Shown here piece after piece: positions 30,236 to 39,517 of a DNA stretch of 64,000 bases. The notes beneath the pieces are model-generated. The model saw only the letters and a list, made by a program, of their open reading frames with translations. It did not search any database and was not told the origin of the DNA. The stretch spans positions 36,187-100,186 of the forward strand of contig JAGXGZ010000006.1 in NCBI GenBank assembly GCA_024636495.1, given 5' to 3'. The stretch's first letter is position 1. Each line of letters opens with the position of its first letter. The position numbers and the translations under genes are program-made. This DNA is from Roseobacter sp. (lineage in GTDB: Bacteria > Pseudomonadota > Alphaproteobacteria > Rhodobacterales > Rhodobacteraceae).

Positions 30236-31579
30236 ATGAATTTCCCCATAAATACTGAGACGCCTGTTACCTATCCGGGCCCTCATGCTGCGTCTGCCGA
30301 TGTCGTTGTGATCGGGGGCGGGGTGATTGGCGTGTGCACAGCGCTGTTTCTGGCCCGCTATGGCCACAAGGTGGTGTTGCTGGAAAAGGGCCGCATCGCG
30401 GGCGAGCAATCCAGCCGCAACTGGGGCTGGATCAGGCAACAAGGCCGCGACCCCGACGAGATGCCGATCATGGCAGACGCGCAGCGGTTGTGGCAGGAAT
30501 TGGCCGGGCAAACCAATGTTGATATCGGCTTGCGTCAAGGCGGGATCACGTACCTGGCAAGAAAAGAGAGTGAGCTTAGGGGATATGAGGCGTGGTTGCC
30601 CCATGCCAAGGCGAACGGCGTCGAGACCAAGATGCTGTCACGCGCCGAGGTCGCAGCGATGTTTCCCGGCATAGCAGCCCGGCCACTGGGTGCCATGGTC
30701 ACAGCGTCGGATATGCGCGCCGAGCCGTGGGTTGCCGTGCCCGCCTTGGCCGCGATTGCCGCGCGCGAAGGGGTGCAGATCGTTGAAAACTGCGCGGTGC
30801 GCAGTCTTGATATTGCCGCGGGCCGCGTCGCCGGCGTGGTCACTGAAACGGGTCGCATCACCGCACCCGAAGTGGTCTTGGCGGGCGGTGCCTGGTCTGC
30901 GCTGTTTTTGCGCAATCACGGTGTCAGTATACCGCAGCTTTCGGTGCGCGAAAACGTCGCCGCGACCGAACCTTTGCCGGAAATTTATGCAGGTGCTGCT
31001 GCGGACCGCAAAGTCGCGTTTCGTCGTCGCGAAGATGGCGGTTATACGCTGGCCCCTCCGGGTACGCCGGAACTGTTTGTCGGCCCCGATGCCGTGCGTG
31101 CCTTTCCCCATTACCTCACACAGCTTAAGGCCAATCCTTTGGGGCAGGTTCTGCACCCCTTCGCGCCGAAAGGCTTTCCCGATGCTTGGGGCACCAAACG
31201 GCGGTGGGACAATGACGAAACGACCCCGTTCGAGGCGATGCGGATCCTGAACCCGGCCCCCAATATGGGAAAAATCAACCGCCTTTTGCGCAATTTTTCA
31301 GCGCTGTTCCCCGAGCTGCCACCTGTTCGTCTCAAGGCGGCATGGGCGGGTATGATCGACACCATGCCCGACATCGTCCCTGTGGTGGACCGCGCGCCGA
31401 CGTTGCCGGGTCTGACCATCGGGACGGGCATGTCGGGTCACGGTTTTGGCATTGGGCCGGGGATGGGGCGGGTCTTGGCCGCACTGGTCACGGGCGGCAA
31501 TGTGGGCAATGATCTGACCAGATTTCGTCTGTCGCGCTTTAGTGATGGCAGCCTGATGGTACTCGGCCCCAACGTCTGA
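30236..31579 (+). CDS. FAD-dependent oxidoreductase (DAO / D-amino-acid dehydrogenase-like)
   Basis: DVVVIGGGVIGVCTALFLARYGHKVVLLEKGRIAGEQSSRNWGWIRQQ; C-terminal GTGMSGHGFGIGPGMG. Confidence 0.9.
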   Translation: MNFPINTETPVTYPGPHAASADVVVIGGGVIGVCTALFLARYGHKVVLLEKGRIAGEQSSRNWGWIRQQGRDPDEMPIMADAQRLWQELAGQTNVDIGLRQGGITYLARKESELRGYEAWLPHAKANGVETKMLSRAEVAAMFPGIAARPLGAMVTASDMRAEPWVAVPALAAIAAREGVQIVENCAVRSLDIAAGRVAGVVTETGRITAPEVVLAGGAWSALFLRNHGVSIPQLSVRENVAATEPLPEIYAGAAADRKVAFRRREDGGYTLAPPGTPELFVGPDAVRAFPHYLTQLKANPLGQVLHPFAPKGFPDAWGTKRRWDNDETTPFEAMRILNPAPNMGKINRLLRNFSALFPELPPVRLKAAWAGMIDTMPDIVPVVDRAPTLPGLTIGTGMSGHGFGIGPGMGRVLAALVTGGNVGNDLTRFRLSRFSDGSLMVLGPNV

Positions 31580-31603
31580 TTTCGTCTAAATAGGAGGCTT
31601 TCC

Positions 31604-32773
31604 ATGCCGATCAAAAATCGCTTTGCTGAAACCCATGCCGACATTACGGCATGGCGCCGCCACCTGCATACGATCCCTGAACTGATGTTTGATTTGCCGC
31701 AAACCTCGGCGTTTGTGGCCGAAAAACTGCGCAGCTTTGGAATCACTGACATCACCACGGGCATCGCGAAAACGGGGATCGTCGCGGTGATCGAGGGGCG
31801 CAGCAATACCTCTGGCAAGACGATCGGGTTGCGCGCCGACATGGATGCGCTGCCGATTTCTGAGGCCACGGGGCTTGAGTATGCCTCGACCCATCCGGGA
31901 AAGATGCATGCGTGCGGGCATGACGGGCACACGGCAATTTTGCTGGGGGCGGCGCAATATCTGGCCGAAACCCGCAATTTCGATGGCCGTGTGGTGCTGA
32001 TTTTTCAACCTGCAGAAGAGGGCGGCGGCGGTGGCAATATCATGGTTCAGGAAGGCATGATGGATCGGTGGTCAATTGATGAGGTGTACGGGCTTCACAA
32101 TATGCCCGGCCATCCGGTCGGCGCATTTGCGATCCGCACTGGCCCCTTGCTGGCCGCTGCGGACGAGTTTGACATCACCATAACCGGGCAGGGCGGCCAT
32201 GCCGCGGCCCCGCACGAGGCGATTGATACCAATCTGGCCGCCGCTCATGTGGTGGTCGCGCTGCAATCCATCGCCAGCCGTAATGTGGATCCGATCAAGC
32301 AGGTGGTTGTTTCGGTCTGCACCCTGCGATCGGAAACCGACAGCCACAACGTGTTGCCCCAGACCGTGCGCCTGCGCGGCACTGTGCGTACGCTTGATGC
32401 GGGTGTCCGCGATCTGGCGCAGGAACGGCTTGAGGCGATTGTGACCCATACCTGCGCTGCCTACCAATGCAGCGCTGCAATCGATTACCAGCGCGGCTAT
32501 CCGATCACGGTAAATGCCGAAGCCAACACCCATTTCGCCGCCGAAGCCGCCGAGAAGGTCACGCCCGGGGTAGACCGCGATACGCCCCCGATCATGGCGG
32601 GCGAAGATTTCTCGTACATGCTGAATAAACGCCCCGGTGCCTATATCATGTTGGGAAATGGGAATGGGCCAACGGTTCACCACCCGATGTATAATTTCAA
32701 CGACGAAGCCATCCCCGCAGGCTGCAGCTGGTTCGCCGAAATGGTCGAAACCCGGTTGCCAAGCGTCGGTTAA
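31604..32773 (+). CDS. M20 amidohydrolase (aminoacylase/hippurate hydrolase-like), copy 1
   Basis: GLRADMDALPISE, HACGHDGHTAILLGAA, FQPAEEGGGGG, MAGEDFSYML. Confidence 0.93.
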   Translation: MPIKNRFAETHADITAWRRHLHTIPELMFDLPQTSAFVAEKLRSFGITDITTGIAKTGIVAVIEGRSNTSGKTIGLRADMDALPISEATGLEYASTHPGKMHACGHDGHTAILLGAAQYLAETRNFDGRVVLIFQPAEEGGGGGNIMVQEGMMDRWSIDEVYGLHNMPGHPVGAFAIRTGPLLAAADEFDITITGQGGHAAAPHEAIDTNLAAAHVVVALQSIASRNVDPIKQVVVSVCTLRSETDSHNVLPQTVRLRGTVRTLDAGVRDLAQERLEAIVTHTCAAYQCSAAIDYQRGYPITVNAEANTHFAAEAAEKVTPGVDRDTPPIMAGEDFSYMLNKRPGAYIMLGNGNGPTVHHPMYNFNDEAIPAGCSWFAEMVETRLPSVG

Positions 32774-32812
32774 GCCCCACCTTGCGACCAAACTGAATGA
32801 AAAGGACACCCT

Positions 32813-33976
32813 ATGCCCGTTAAGAATCGCTTTGCCGAACTCCATGACGATATTACCGCATGGCGCCGCGATCTGCACGAACACCCCGAAATCCTGTTCG
32901 AGACCCACCGGACCTCTGCCACTGTGGCCGAAAAGCTGCGTGCGTTTGGCTGTGATGAAGTCGTCGAAGGAATCGGGCGGACTGGCGTGGTCGGTGTGAT
33001 CAAGGGAAACTCGACGGAGTCTGGCAAGGTAATTGGTCTGCGCGCTGACATGGATGCCCTGCCGATCCACGAGCAAACCGGGCTTGAGTATGCATCAAAG
33101 ACACCCAATGCCATGCACGCCTGCGGCCATGATGGCCACACAGCAATGTTGCTTGGGGCGGCGCAATATCTGGCTGAGACACGCAACTTTGACGGCACGG
33201 TTGTCGTCATCTTTCAGCCCGCCGAAGAAGGTGGCGGCGGTGGCCGCGAGATGTGCAAGGACGGCATGATGGACCGCTGGAACATTCAGGAGGTCTATGG
33301 CATGCACAATTGGCCGGGGATACCGACAGGTCAGTTTGGCATCCGTCCGGGCCCGTTCTTTGCTGCGACAGATCTGTTGGATATCGAAATCGAAGGTCTT
33401 GGGGGGCATGCCGCAAAACCCCACGAGACGATTGATACGTCCGTTGTGACAGCGCACATCATCACCGCGTTGCAAACCATCGTCAGCCGCAATGCTGATC
33501 CTATTGGCAATATCGTGGTGTCCATCACCTCGATTGAATCGTCGTCCAAGGCGTTCAACGTGATCCCACAGCGGGTCAATTTATTGGGCACCGTGCGGAC
33601 TTTGTCGAACGATCTGCGTGATCTCGCTGAAAAACGCGTAAGCGAGATTTGCGAAGGCATTGCCACGACTTTTGGGGCGACCGCCAAGGTCAATTATCTG
33701 CGCAACTATCCCGTGATGGTGAACCACGACGAGCAGACCGAATTCGCCGCCGATGTGGCGCGCAGCATTTCAGGACAATGTGACGAGGCCCCGCTGGTGA
33801 TGGGGGGCGAAGATTTCGCCTTTATGCTCGAAGAGCGTCCGGGTGCCTATATTCTGGTCGGCAATGGCGACACGGCGATGGTACACCACCCGCTTTACAA
33901 CTTTAACGACGATGTGATTCCGGCTGGATGCAGTTGGTGGGCAGGGATTGCCGAACAGCGCATGCCGATCGGCTGA
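32813..33976 (+). CDS. M20 amidohydrolase (aminoacylase/hippurate hydrolase-like), copy 2
   Basis: Same motifs as the preceding gene; long near-identical stretches (MP[IV]KNRFAE.H.DITAWRR.LH). Confidence 0.93.
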   Translation: MPVKNRFAELHDDITAWRRDLHEHPEILFETHRTSATVAEKLRAFGCDEVVEGIGRTGVVGVIKGNSTESGKVIGLRADMDALPIHEQTGLEYASKTPNAMHACGHDGHTAMLLGAAQYLAETRNFDGTVVVIFQPAEEGGGGGREMCKDGMMDRWNIQEVYGMHNWPGIPTGQFGIRPGPFFAATDLLDIEIEGLGGHAAKPHETIDTSVVTAHIITALQTIVSRNADPIGNIVVSITSIESSSKAFNVIPQRVNLLGTVRTLSNDLRDLAEKRVSEICEGIATTFGATAKVNYLRNYPVMVNHDEQTEFAADVARSISGQCDEAPLVMGGEDFAFMLEERPGAYILVGNGDTAMVHHPLYNFNDDVIPAGCSWWAGIAEQRMPIG

Positions 33977-34026
33977 CAGCGGCATGGGCGACGGGGGTAG
34001 GGTGAAACCTATCCCCGCGCCAAAAC

Positions 34027-35037
34027 TTATCGCCAGAGTGATTGATAAACGGTGTCGATCCCGTCAGCTTCGGCTGCCGCACTGAAATGCGCGGCGGCAT
34101 GATCGCGTGCAAACCGACCCATCTGCTCCACCTTGCCCGCAAGAATGTGATCCGCAGCGGCGGCAGCCTCGTCGGACGAGGTAACGATCGTTCCCGCGCG
34201 ACCCTGCGCAGTGAACGTCCGGTAATATCCAGCGTCATATCCGACAAACGGAACCGCTGACGCCATCGCCTCAAGCGGGGCCATGCCGTACCCCTCGTAT
34301 TGGGGCAATTGCATTACCAGCGACAGGCCTCGCACCAGCTTTGGCAGGTCTGTTGCGGGGATCTCTCCGGGAAACAGGATGCGTTGGCCCAGTTTTGCCG
34401 CCTCAACTTGTGCCATCAGGCCCGCCAGAAACCCCTGATGTTCGCGTGTTGCCTTGCCGATTACCAGCGCTACAGCCTCGGGGTGGTTTGGCAACAAAGC
34501 GATCATCGCACGTACAAAATCGTCCGTGCCTTTTTCGGGGCGGATACGGCCAATCGTGGCGATCCCCCTTTGACCGCCAAAACGCAATTCTGCCCACGCT
34601 TGCGCGCGGTCCTGCGCGGGATGAAACAGTGCCGTATCGACGCCGTGTGGGGCCACGGCGCGCACATGCGGAACAAAACTTGCAGCTTTCTGCGTGGTTG
34701 CCACGACTGCATCCATGCGACCGATCAACCAGCGGGGGAAGGCTGAATGACGACGCTGTGCGGCAGAGGTAAAGACGACTTTAATGGGCAGGCGCAGCAC
34801 ATCCCTGCTCCATAGGGCCGCGCGCATTTCTGTATTGCGCCGCACGTGCCAAATTGCAGCTTCGGCCGACGCCGCTCGTGCTTGTTTCAGCGTGATCGGA
34901 TCGGGGCAACCCGGCAAAGGATAACCCACGAGCGACAGATCGTACCGGCCCATCTGCGCGCGGATCACGTTGGCAGCGGTTGCGGAAACACCGGTGAAAT
35001 TTTTGTTGAAATTGGTGACAAACAGCCGCTGTTTCAT
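34027..35037 (-). CDS. glycosyltransferase family 4-like protein
   Basis: GRIRPEKGTDDFVRAMIALLPNHPEAVALVIG; PQYEGYGMAPLEAMASAVPFVGYDAG. Confidence 0.88.
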   Translation of the reverse strand: MKQRLFVTNFNKNFTGVSATAANVIRAQMGRYDLSLVGYPLPGCPDPITLKQARAASAEAAIWHVRRNTEMRAALWSRDVLRLPIKVVFTSAAQRRHSAFPRWLIGRMDAVVATTQKAASFVPHVRAVAPHGVDTALFHPAQDRAQAWAELRFGGQRGIATIGRIRPEKGTDDFVRAMIALLPNHPEAVALVIGKATREHQGFLAGLMAQVEAAKLGQRILFPGEIPATDLPKLVRGLSLVMQLPQYEGYGMAPLEAMASAVPFVGYDAGYYRTFTAQGRAGTIVTSSDEAAAAADHILAGKVEQMGRFARDHAAAHFSAAAEADGIDTVYQSLWR

Positions 35038-36320
35038 GGGGCATCCAGCTTTAACACAGACACCAGACGCGACGCGATCTGGTCAAGCTGGTCGTCTTGT
35101 GCCGCGACAAAGCGTTTGGCGGCTGTGGTCATGGCCTTTAACTGATCCGCCGACGACAGCAGGCTGGCGATCTGGTCAGCCAAATCATCCCCGTCTGCAA
35201 TAATGCGCGCAGCACCTTCGCTTTCAAGCTGCGCGTATGTCTCGGCAAAGGCTGACACGTGGCTGCCCGACAGAACGGCGGCACCCGATTGTGCAACCTC
35301 GAAAGGATTATGCCCGCCGATGGGCAGCAACGAGCCGCCCAGAAACACGATGTCTGCGAGCGCATACCATACGCCCAACTCGCCCAAGCTATCTGCAAGG
35401 TAGACCTGTGCACCGGGCTGTTCGCCGCGGCTGCGACGGTGACAGGTCAGCCCCGCATCCTTGATCAACGCCTCGACTGTGTCGCCGCGGTCGGGATGGC
35501 GGGGGGCAAGGATCAGACAAAGGTCGGGAAACTGTTTTAACAGCGCGGCATGCGCCTGCAAAACAGCGCTCTCTTCCCCGTCATGGGTCGAGGAGGCAAC
35601 CCAGACGGGCCGATACCCAAGGGCGGCACGGGCCTCGAACAAGGCGTCTTCGTCAACGGGCAAAGGGCCCGCCATGGATTTCAGGTTGATCCCCCGCGCA
35701 ACGCGGTCTGCGGGTGCATGGATGCTGACCATTTTATGCGCCATTGCGTCATTTTGTGTCAGAATTAGATCGAACACTTCGAAAAGGTAATGTGCGATTC
35801 CTGGCCATTTGCGCCATTGCTCGACGGATTTGTCGGATAGGCGCGCATTTACCAGCGCCATTTTCGCCCCAGTCTCAAAGGTGCGGCGCAGCATTTGGGG
35901 CCACAATTCGCTTTCCACAAAGATTGCGGCGTCAGGGTGCCAGTGGCGCAGGAATCTTTTCAACGGGCCGGGGGCATCCAACGGGGCAAATTGGTGCACG
36001 GTGCGCGGCGGCATACGTTGCGCGATCAGTTTGGCTGACGTGGCGGTGCCTGACGTGATCAAAAACTGGGCCTGTGGCAAAAACAGACCCATGCGGGTGA
36101 TCAGCGCCAGCACCGACAGGCTTTCCCCGACTGACGCTGCGTGAAACCAGATCAGCGGCCCTGCGCCTTGGCGGTCTTGTGTGGCGTGGCCGAGCTTTTC
36201 ATGCGCGCGCAGAATGGGCACACCCTGTTCGCGCAGTTTGGCGGTCTGTGAACGGGCAAAAAACGGAACCAAGCCCATGCTGGCGACAACCCAAGCACGA
36301 TAAAGAAGGGGCGCTGCCAT
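35034..36320 (-). CDS. waaA: 3-deoxy-D-manno-octulosonic acid transferase
   Basis: LIWFHAASVGESLSVLALI; FVESELWPQMLR; LGGSLLPIGGHNPFEVAQSGAAVLSG. Confidence 0.93.
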   Translation of the reverse strand: MAAPLLYRAWVVASMGLVPFFARSQTAKLREQGVPILRAHEKLGHATQDRQGAGPLIWFHAASVGESLSVLALITRMGLFLPQAQFLITSGTATSAKLIAQRMPPRTVHQFAPLDAPGPLKRFLRHWHPDAAIFVESELWPQMLRRTFETGAKMALVNARLSDKSVEQWRKWPGIAHYLFEVFDLILTQNDAMAHKMVSIHAPADRVARGINLKSMAGPLPVDEDALFEARAALGYRPVWVASSTHDGEESAVLQAHAALLKQFPDLCLILAPRHPDRGDTVEALIKDAGLTCHRRSRGEQPGAQVYLADSLGELGVWYALADIVFLGGSLLPIGGHNPFEVAQSGAAVLSGSHVSAFAETYAQLESEGAARIIADGDDLADQIASLLSSADQLKAMTTAAKRFVAAQDDQLDQIASRLVSVLKLDAP

Positions 36321-36327
36321 GGCCGTG

Positions 36328-37335
36328 TCAGCCGCCTGTGTGGCTCATGTGGCGCGGCATTTGCCCGTCAAGCTTTTGGCGCGAATAGTCAAAATCATGG
36401 CCTTTGGGTTTTAGATTGATCGCGGCACGGATCGCCTCCTTAAGCGGGGCGTCGTCATCGGGGTGGTTGCGCAAAGGCGCGCGCAAATCTGCCACGTCTT
36501 CCTGACCCAGACACATAAATATCTCTCCGGTGCAGGTGATCCGCACCCGGTTGCAGCTTTCGCAGAAATTATGGCTTAGAGGCGTGATAAAACCGATTTT
36601 CTGGCCGGTCTCCTCAAGGCGCACATAGCGCGCAGGCCCGCCGCTGCTTTCAGCCAGATCGGTGACGGTATAGTGATCTTCATAGGCTTTGCGCACGTCC
36701 TTTAGGGACCAATACTGGCCAAGCCGGTCCTCGTTGCCCAAGTCGCCCATGGGCATGACTTCGATCCATGTCAGGTCAATGTCACGCTCAGCACACCAAG
36801 CGGTGATGCTGGGCAATTCTGTCTCGTTAAAGCCCTTAAGCGCTACTGCGTTGATTTTGACCCGCAGGCCTGCCGCTTGGGCGGCATCAATGCCGCGCAA
36901 CACTTGGGGCAGGCGGCCCCAGCGGGTGATGTCGGCGAATTTCTGATCGTCCAGCGTGTCGAGCGAGACATTCACCCGGCGCACACCTGCGGCATAAAGG
37001 TCGGTCGCAAAGCGTTCCAGCTGGCTGCCATTGGTGGTCAGGGTCAATTCCCTAAGCGTTCCTGCGTCCAGATGACGGGTCATGCTGTCAAAGAATGTCA
37101 TGATGCCCTTGCGCACCAAAGGCTCACCGCCTGTAATGCGCAGTTTTTGCACGCCGAGGTCGATGAAATTAGTGCAAAGCCTGTCCAGTTCCTCGAGCGT
37201 CAGCAGTTCCTTTTTGGGAAGGAAATTCATGTTCTCTGACATGCAATAGACGCAGCGAAAATCGCAGCGGTCGGTCACAGAAACGCGCAGATAGGTGATG
37301 GCGCGGGCGAAAGGGTCAATCAATGGAGCATTCAT
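36328..37335 (-). CDS. moaA: GTP 3',8-cyclase (molybdenum cofactor biosynthesis)
   Basis: [18 protein letters not shown] radical SAM motif; [34 protein letters not shown]. Start at MNAPLIDPF. Confidence 0.96.
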   Translation of the reverse strand: MNAPLIDPFARAITYLRVSVTDRCDFRCVYCMSENMNFLPKKELLTLEELDRLCTNFIDLGVQKLRITGGEPLVRKGIMTFFDSMTRHLDAGTLRELTLTTNGSQLERFATDLYAAGVRRVNVSLDTLDDQKFADITRWGRLPQVLRGIDAAQAAGLRVKINAVALKGFNETELPSITAWCAERDIDLTWIEVMPMGDLGNEDRLGQYWSLKDVRKAYEDHYTVTDLAESSGGPARYVRLEETGQKIGFITPLSHNFCESCNRVRITCTGEIFMCLGQEDVADLRAPLRNHPDDDAPLKEAIRAAINLKPKGHDFDYSRQKLDGQMPRHMSHTGG

Positions 37336-37420
37336 ACGGTATAGGTAAACATCGGCCCATCGCGGGGCAAGGGACAATAAGGTTATTGAAGGGGCGCAAG
37401 GGCGGCGTTAATCATAAGAC

Positions 37421-37945
37421 ATGAAACATTTTTTGATCCTTTTAAGTTTGGGCTTGGGTTTGTCGGCCTGTGGTGCGGTGTCGGACAGGTTGGGCCTGGG
37501 CAAACCACGGGCCGCTGACGCTGCAATGGGCGGCGCTGTCGGCATGCCGGAGGCGGTCAAGGTTGAACAAACCGTGCTTGACCCCGTGACGTCAGCGCCG
37601 CCGCCGCCGCCCGCCGCGCGCACTGCAGAGGCGCTGGATACCACAACCGCGGCGCAGCGCGCAGCCGCGACAGCGCCCGCTGCACAAGGGGCGCGGGTGC
37701 TTGGCAAGACAGTGGTATCATTGGGAAGCGCGACCGAACCCGGACTGTGGATCAAGACACCGTTGGTGCAGACGGAAATGCAAGGCCGTGTGACGAACCC
37801 GGCTACGGGCCAGTCGTCTACCGTTGTGTTGATCCCGATTCCGGGGCCGGCAACGGCGGGAAGCAGGATGTCGCTGGCTGCCTTGCGCTTGATTGGCGCA
37901 TCTTTGACGGATCTGACCACGGTCGAAGTCTCGACGCCGGGGTGA
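37421..37945 (+). CDS. putative lipoprotein
   Basis: MKHFLILLSLGLGLSACGAVSDRLGLG lipobox (LSAC); Ala/Pro-rich central region. Confidence 0.7.
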   Translation: MKHFLILLSLGLGLSACGAVSDRLGLGKPRAADAAMGGAVGMPEAVKVEQTVLDPVTSAPPPPPAARTAEALDTTTAAQRAAATAPAAQGARVLGKTVVSLGSATEPGLWIKTPLVQTEMQGRVTNPATGQSSTVVLIPIPGPATAGSRMSLAALRLIGASLTDLTTVEVSTPG

Positions 37946-37961
37946 TTTTAGGATTGAGGGG

Positions 37962-38012
37962 CGGGGGGCCAGCCCCCCGTACCTCCCGGGATATTTGAAA
38001 GCCAGAGAATGA
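37962..38012 (+). repeat. dispersed hairpin+tail repeat, copy B
   Basis: CGGGGGG-CCAG-CCCCCCG hairpin then TACCTCCCGGGATATTTGAAAGCCAGAGAATGAG. Confidence 0.7.
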
Positions 38013-38016
38013 GACC

Positions 38017-38742
38017 TTAAGGGGTTTTTGTATCCTCGGTTGAATTTGCGTTGGGTAAATAGCGGGATGCTTCCTTGATCGCGTAGGCCTTCATGTGGGC
38101 GCTGTTGTCGTCAAGGAAAGCCTGTGCGCGAACGGGATCGTGACGGCTTAGATCGCGGACCCACCAGGCGATGGCCTTTTGCAGGATCCCGTTTTTTACC
38201 GGCAGGTAGCCAGCAGCCCATCCCAAAATACGTTCGCGTGCGGCAAGTTCTTCGGGTTTGGGGTGGTTCTGTTTTGTCCAAGGCAGGGTCGCAACCAAGG
38301 CGGCTCGTTTGGTCCAAAGCTGGTCCGATCCGGCCCAGGATTCGACCGTATCAAGCCGGGCAGGATCAGCGATAAGCCGTTTTTGCACCGCCATGCAGAC
38401 GTGGTCTGAGATGGCCCAGCTGTCAAAATCGGGCACCCAGCTTTGCAGCAGTTGCCAGGCGGGCTCGTCATCCGGGCGCAGGCGTGCCTGCGTCAGCAGT
38501 TTTGACGCGGCCAGGCGCGCCTCGAAAATGTCGGTCTGCCAAAGGGCATCTGCAAGCTCCAGCCTGTCGGCAAGTTCAAGTTCGCTGCGCCAGATTGTGG
38601 TCAGATCGTTGATCTGCGGGTTGGTTAACCCCAGATAGGTGCGGTCGACCTTGTGATAGTCGCGCATCTGTGAAGCCCGCTCAGGATCGGCAAGGGCGGT
38701 GAGTTGTTCGAAATATGGACTGTTCATCCCGCCTTGCACCAT
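38017..38742 (-). CDS. DNA alkylation repair (AlkD-like HEAT repeat) protein
   Basis: DYHKVDRTYLGLTNPQINDLTTIWR...KRAALVATLPWTKQNHPK...KAIAWWVRDLSRHDPVRAQAFL. Confidence 0.8.
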   Translation of the reverse strand: MVQGGMNSPYFEQLTALADPERASQMRDYHKVDRTYLGLTNPQINDLTTIWRSELELADRLELADALWQTDIFEARLAASKLLTQARLRPDDEPAWQLLQSWVPDFDSWAISDHVCMAVQKRLIADPARLDTVESWAGSDQLWTKRAALVATLPWTKQNHPKPEELAARERILGWAAGYLPVKNGILQKAIAWWVRDLSRHDPVRAQAFLDDNSAHMKAYAIKEASRYLPNANSTEDTKTP

Positions 38743-38788
38743 GTTTTTCTTCTGATATCAAAGGAAATTACTTCTTGGGGCTGAATTC

Positions 38789-39508
38789 ATGTCATTTTTA
38801 AAGTCTATCGAGCGGCGCGGCAAAAAATTGTTGCCCAAACGCTGGCGTAAATATCTGCGGGCGTCCCATTACGAGCTTGTGATGGAGCGGATGTCTCCGG
38901 TCGATTTTATCGTCCACGTGGGTGCGCATTGGGGCGAAGATGCAGTCCGCTATGAAGAGTTCGGAGCCAAGACCGTGCTTTGGGTCGAGGCCGATCCTGA
39001 CACTTACGCAAAGCTCCAGATCGAGATGGCAAAGCGAAACAGCGAGACCCGACACCTGACGGAATGTGCTTTGGTGTCTGCCAGCGACGCTGGAAGCCTT
39101 GGGTTTCATCGGTTCAGCGGCGACGGGGCATCCTCTTCGGTGCATCAGGCGACACAAGGCTTTAAAGACCGCTTTGGCCATGTAGAGGCAACGGGCGAAG
39201 TTTTGACCATCCAAAGCCGGACTTTGCCGGACATCCTGGCGGGGCACGGCATTGACGTTTCCGAGTATAATCGCGCCATGCTGGTTCTGGATGTGCAAGG
39301 GCATGAGATGTCGGTATTGCAGGGTCTGGGCGATGCTTTGTGCGGCTATGATCTTTGCAAATGCGAAGTATCACGCGTGCCGATGTATGAGGGCGGGGCC
39401 GAGTTTTCGCAGATCGACGCGCATATGAAGTCTCACGGGTTTAAACTGGCCTCACATCGCTATGCCTTGGTCCCAAAGCATGGCGATGTGCTTTATGTGA
39501 AAGCCTAG
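38789..39508 (+). CDS. FkbM family methyltransferase
   Basis: VDFIVHVGAHWGEDAVRYEEFGAKTVLWVEADPDTYAKL; LVLDVQGHEMSVLQGLG. Confidence 0.88.
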   Translation: MSFLKSIERRGKKLLPKRWRKYLRASHYELVMERMSPVDFIVHVGAHWGEDAVRYEEFGAKTVLWVEADPDTYAKLQIEMAKRNSETRHLTECALVSASDAGSLGFHRFSGDGASSSVHQATQGFKDRFGHVEATGEVLTIQSRTLPDILAGHGIDVSEYNRAMLVLDVQGHEMSVLQGLGDALCGYDLCKCEVSRVPMYEGGAEFSQIDAHMKSHGFKLASHRYALVPKHGDVLYVKA

Positions 39509-39517
39509 ACCAGTCTG

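Noticed and set aside
33996-34018. Possible terminator hairpin GGGGTAGG...CCTATCCCC between convergent genes
   Set aside because: Stem needs a bulge and has no T-run; too weak to list as a feature.
37421-37945. Annotation as a D-galactarate dehydratase-type enzyme
   Set aside because: Some similar proteins may carry such a name, but the sequence here is a small Ala/Pro-rich lipoprotein with no enzyme motif.
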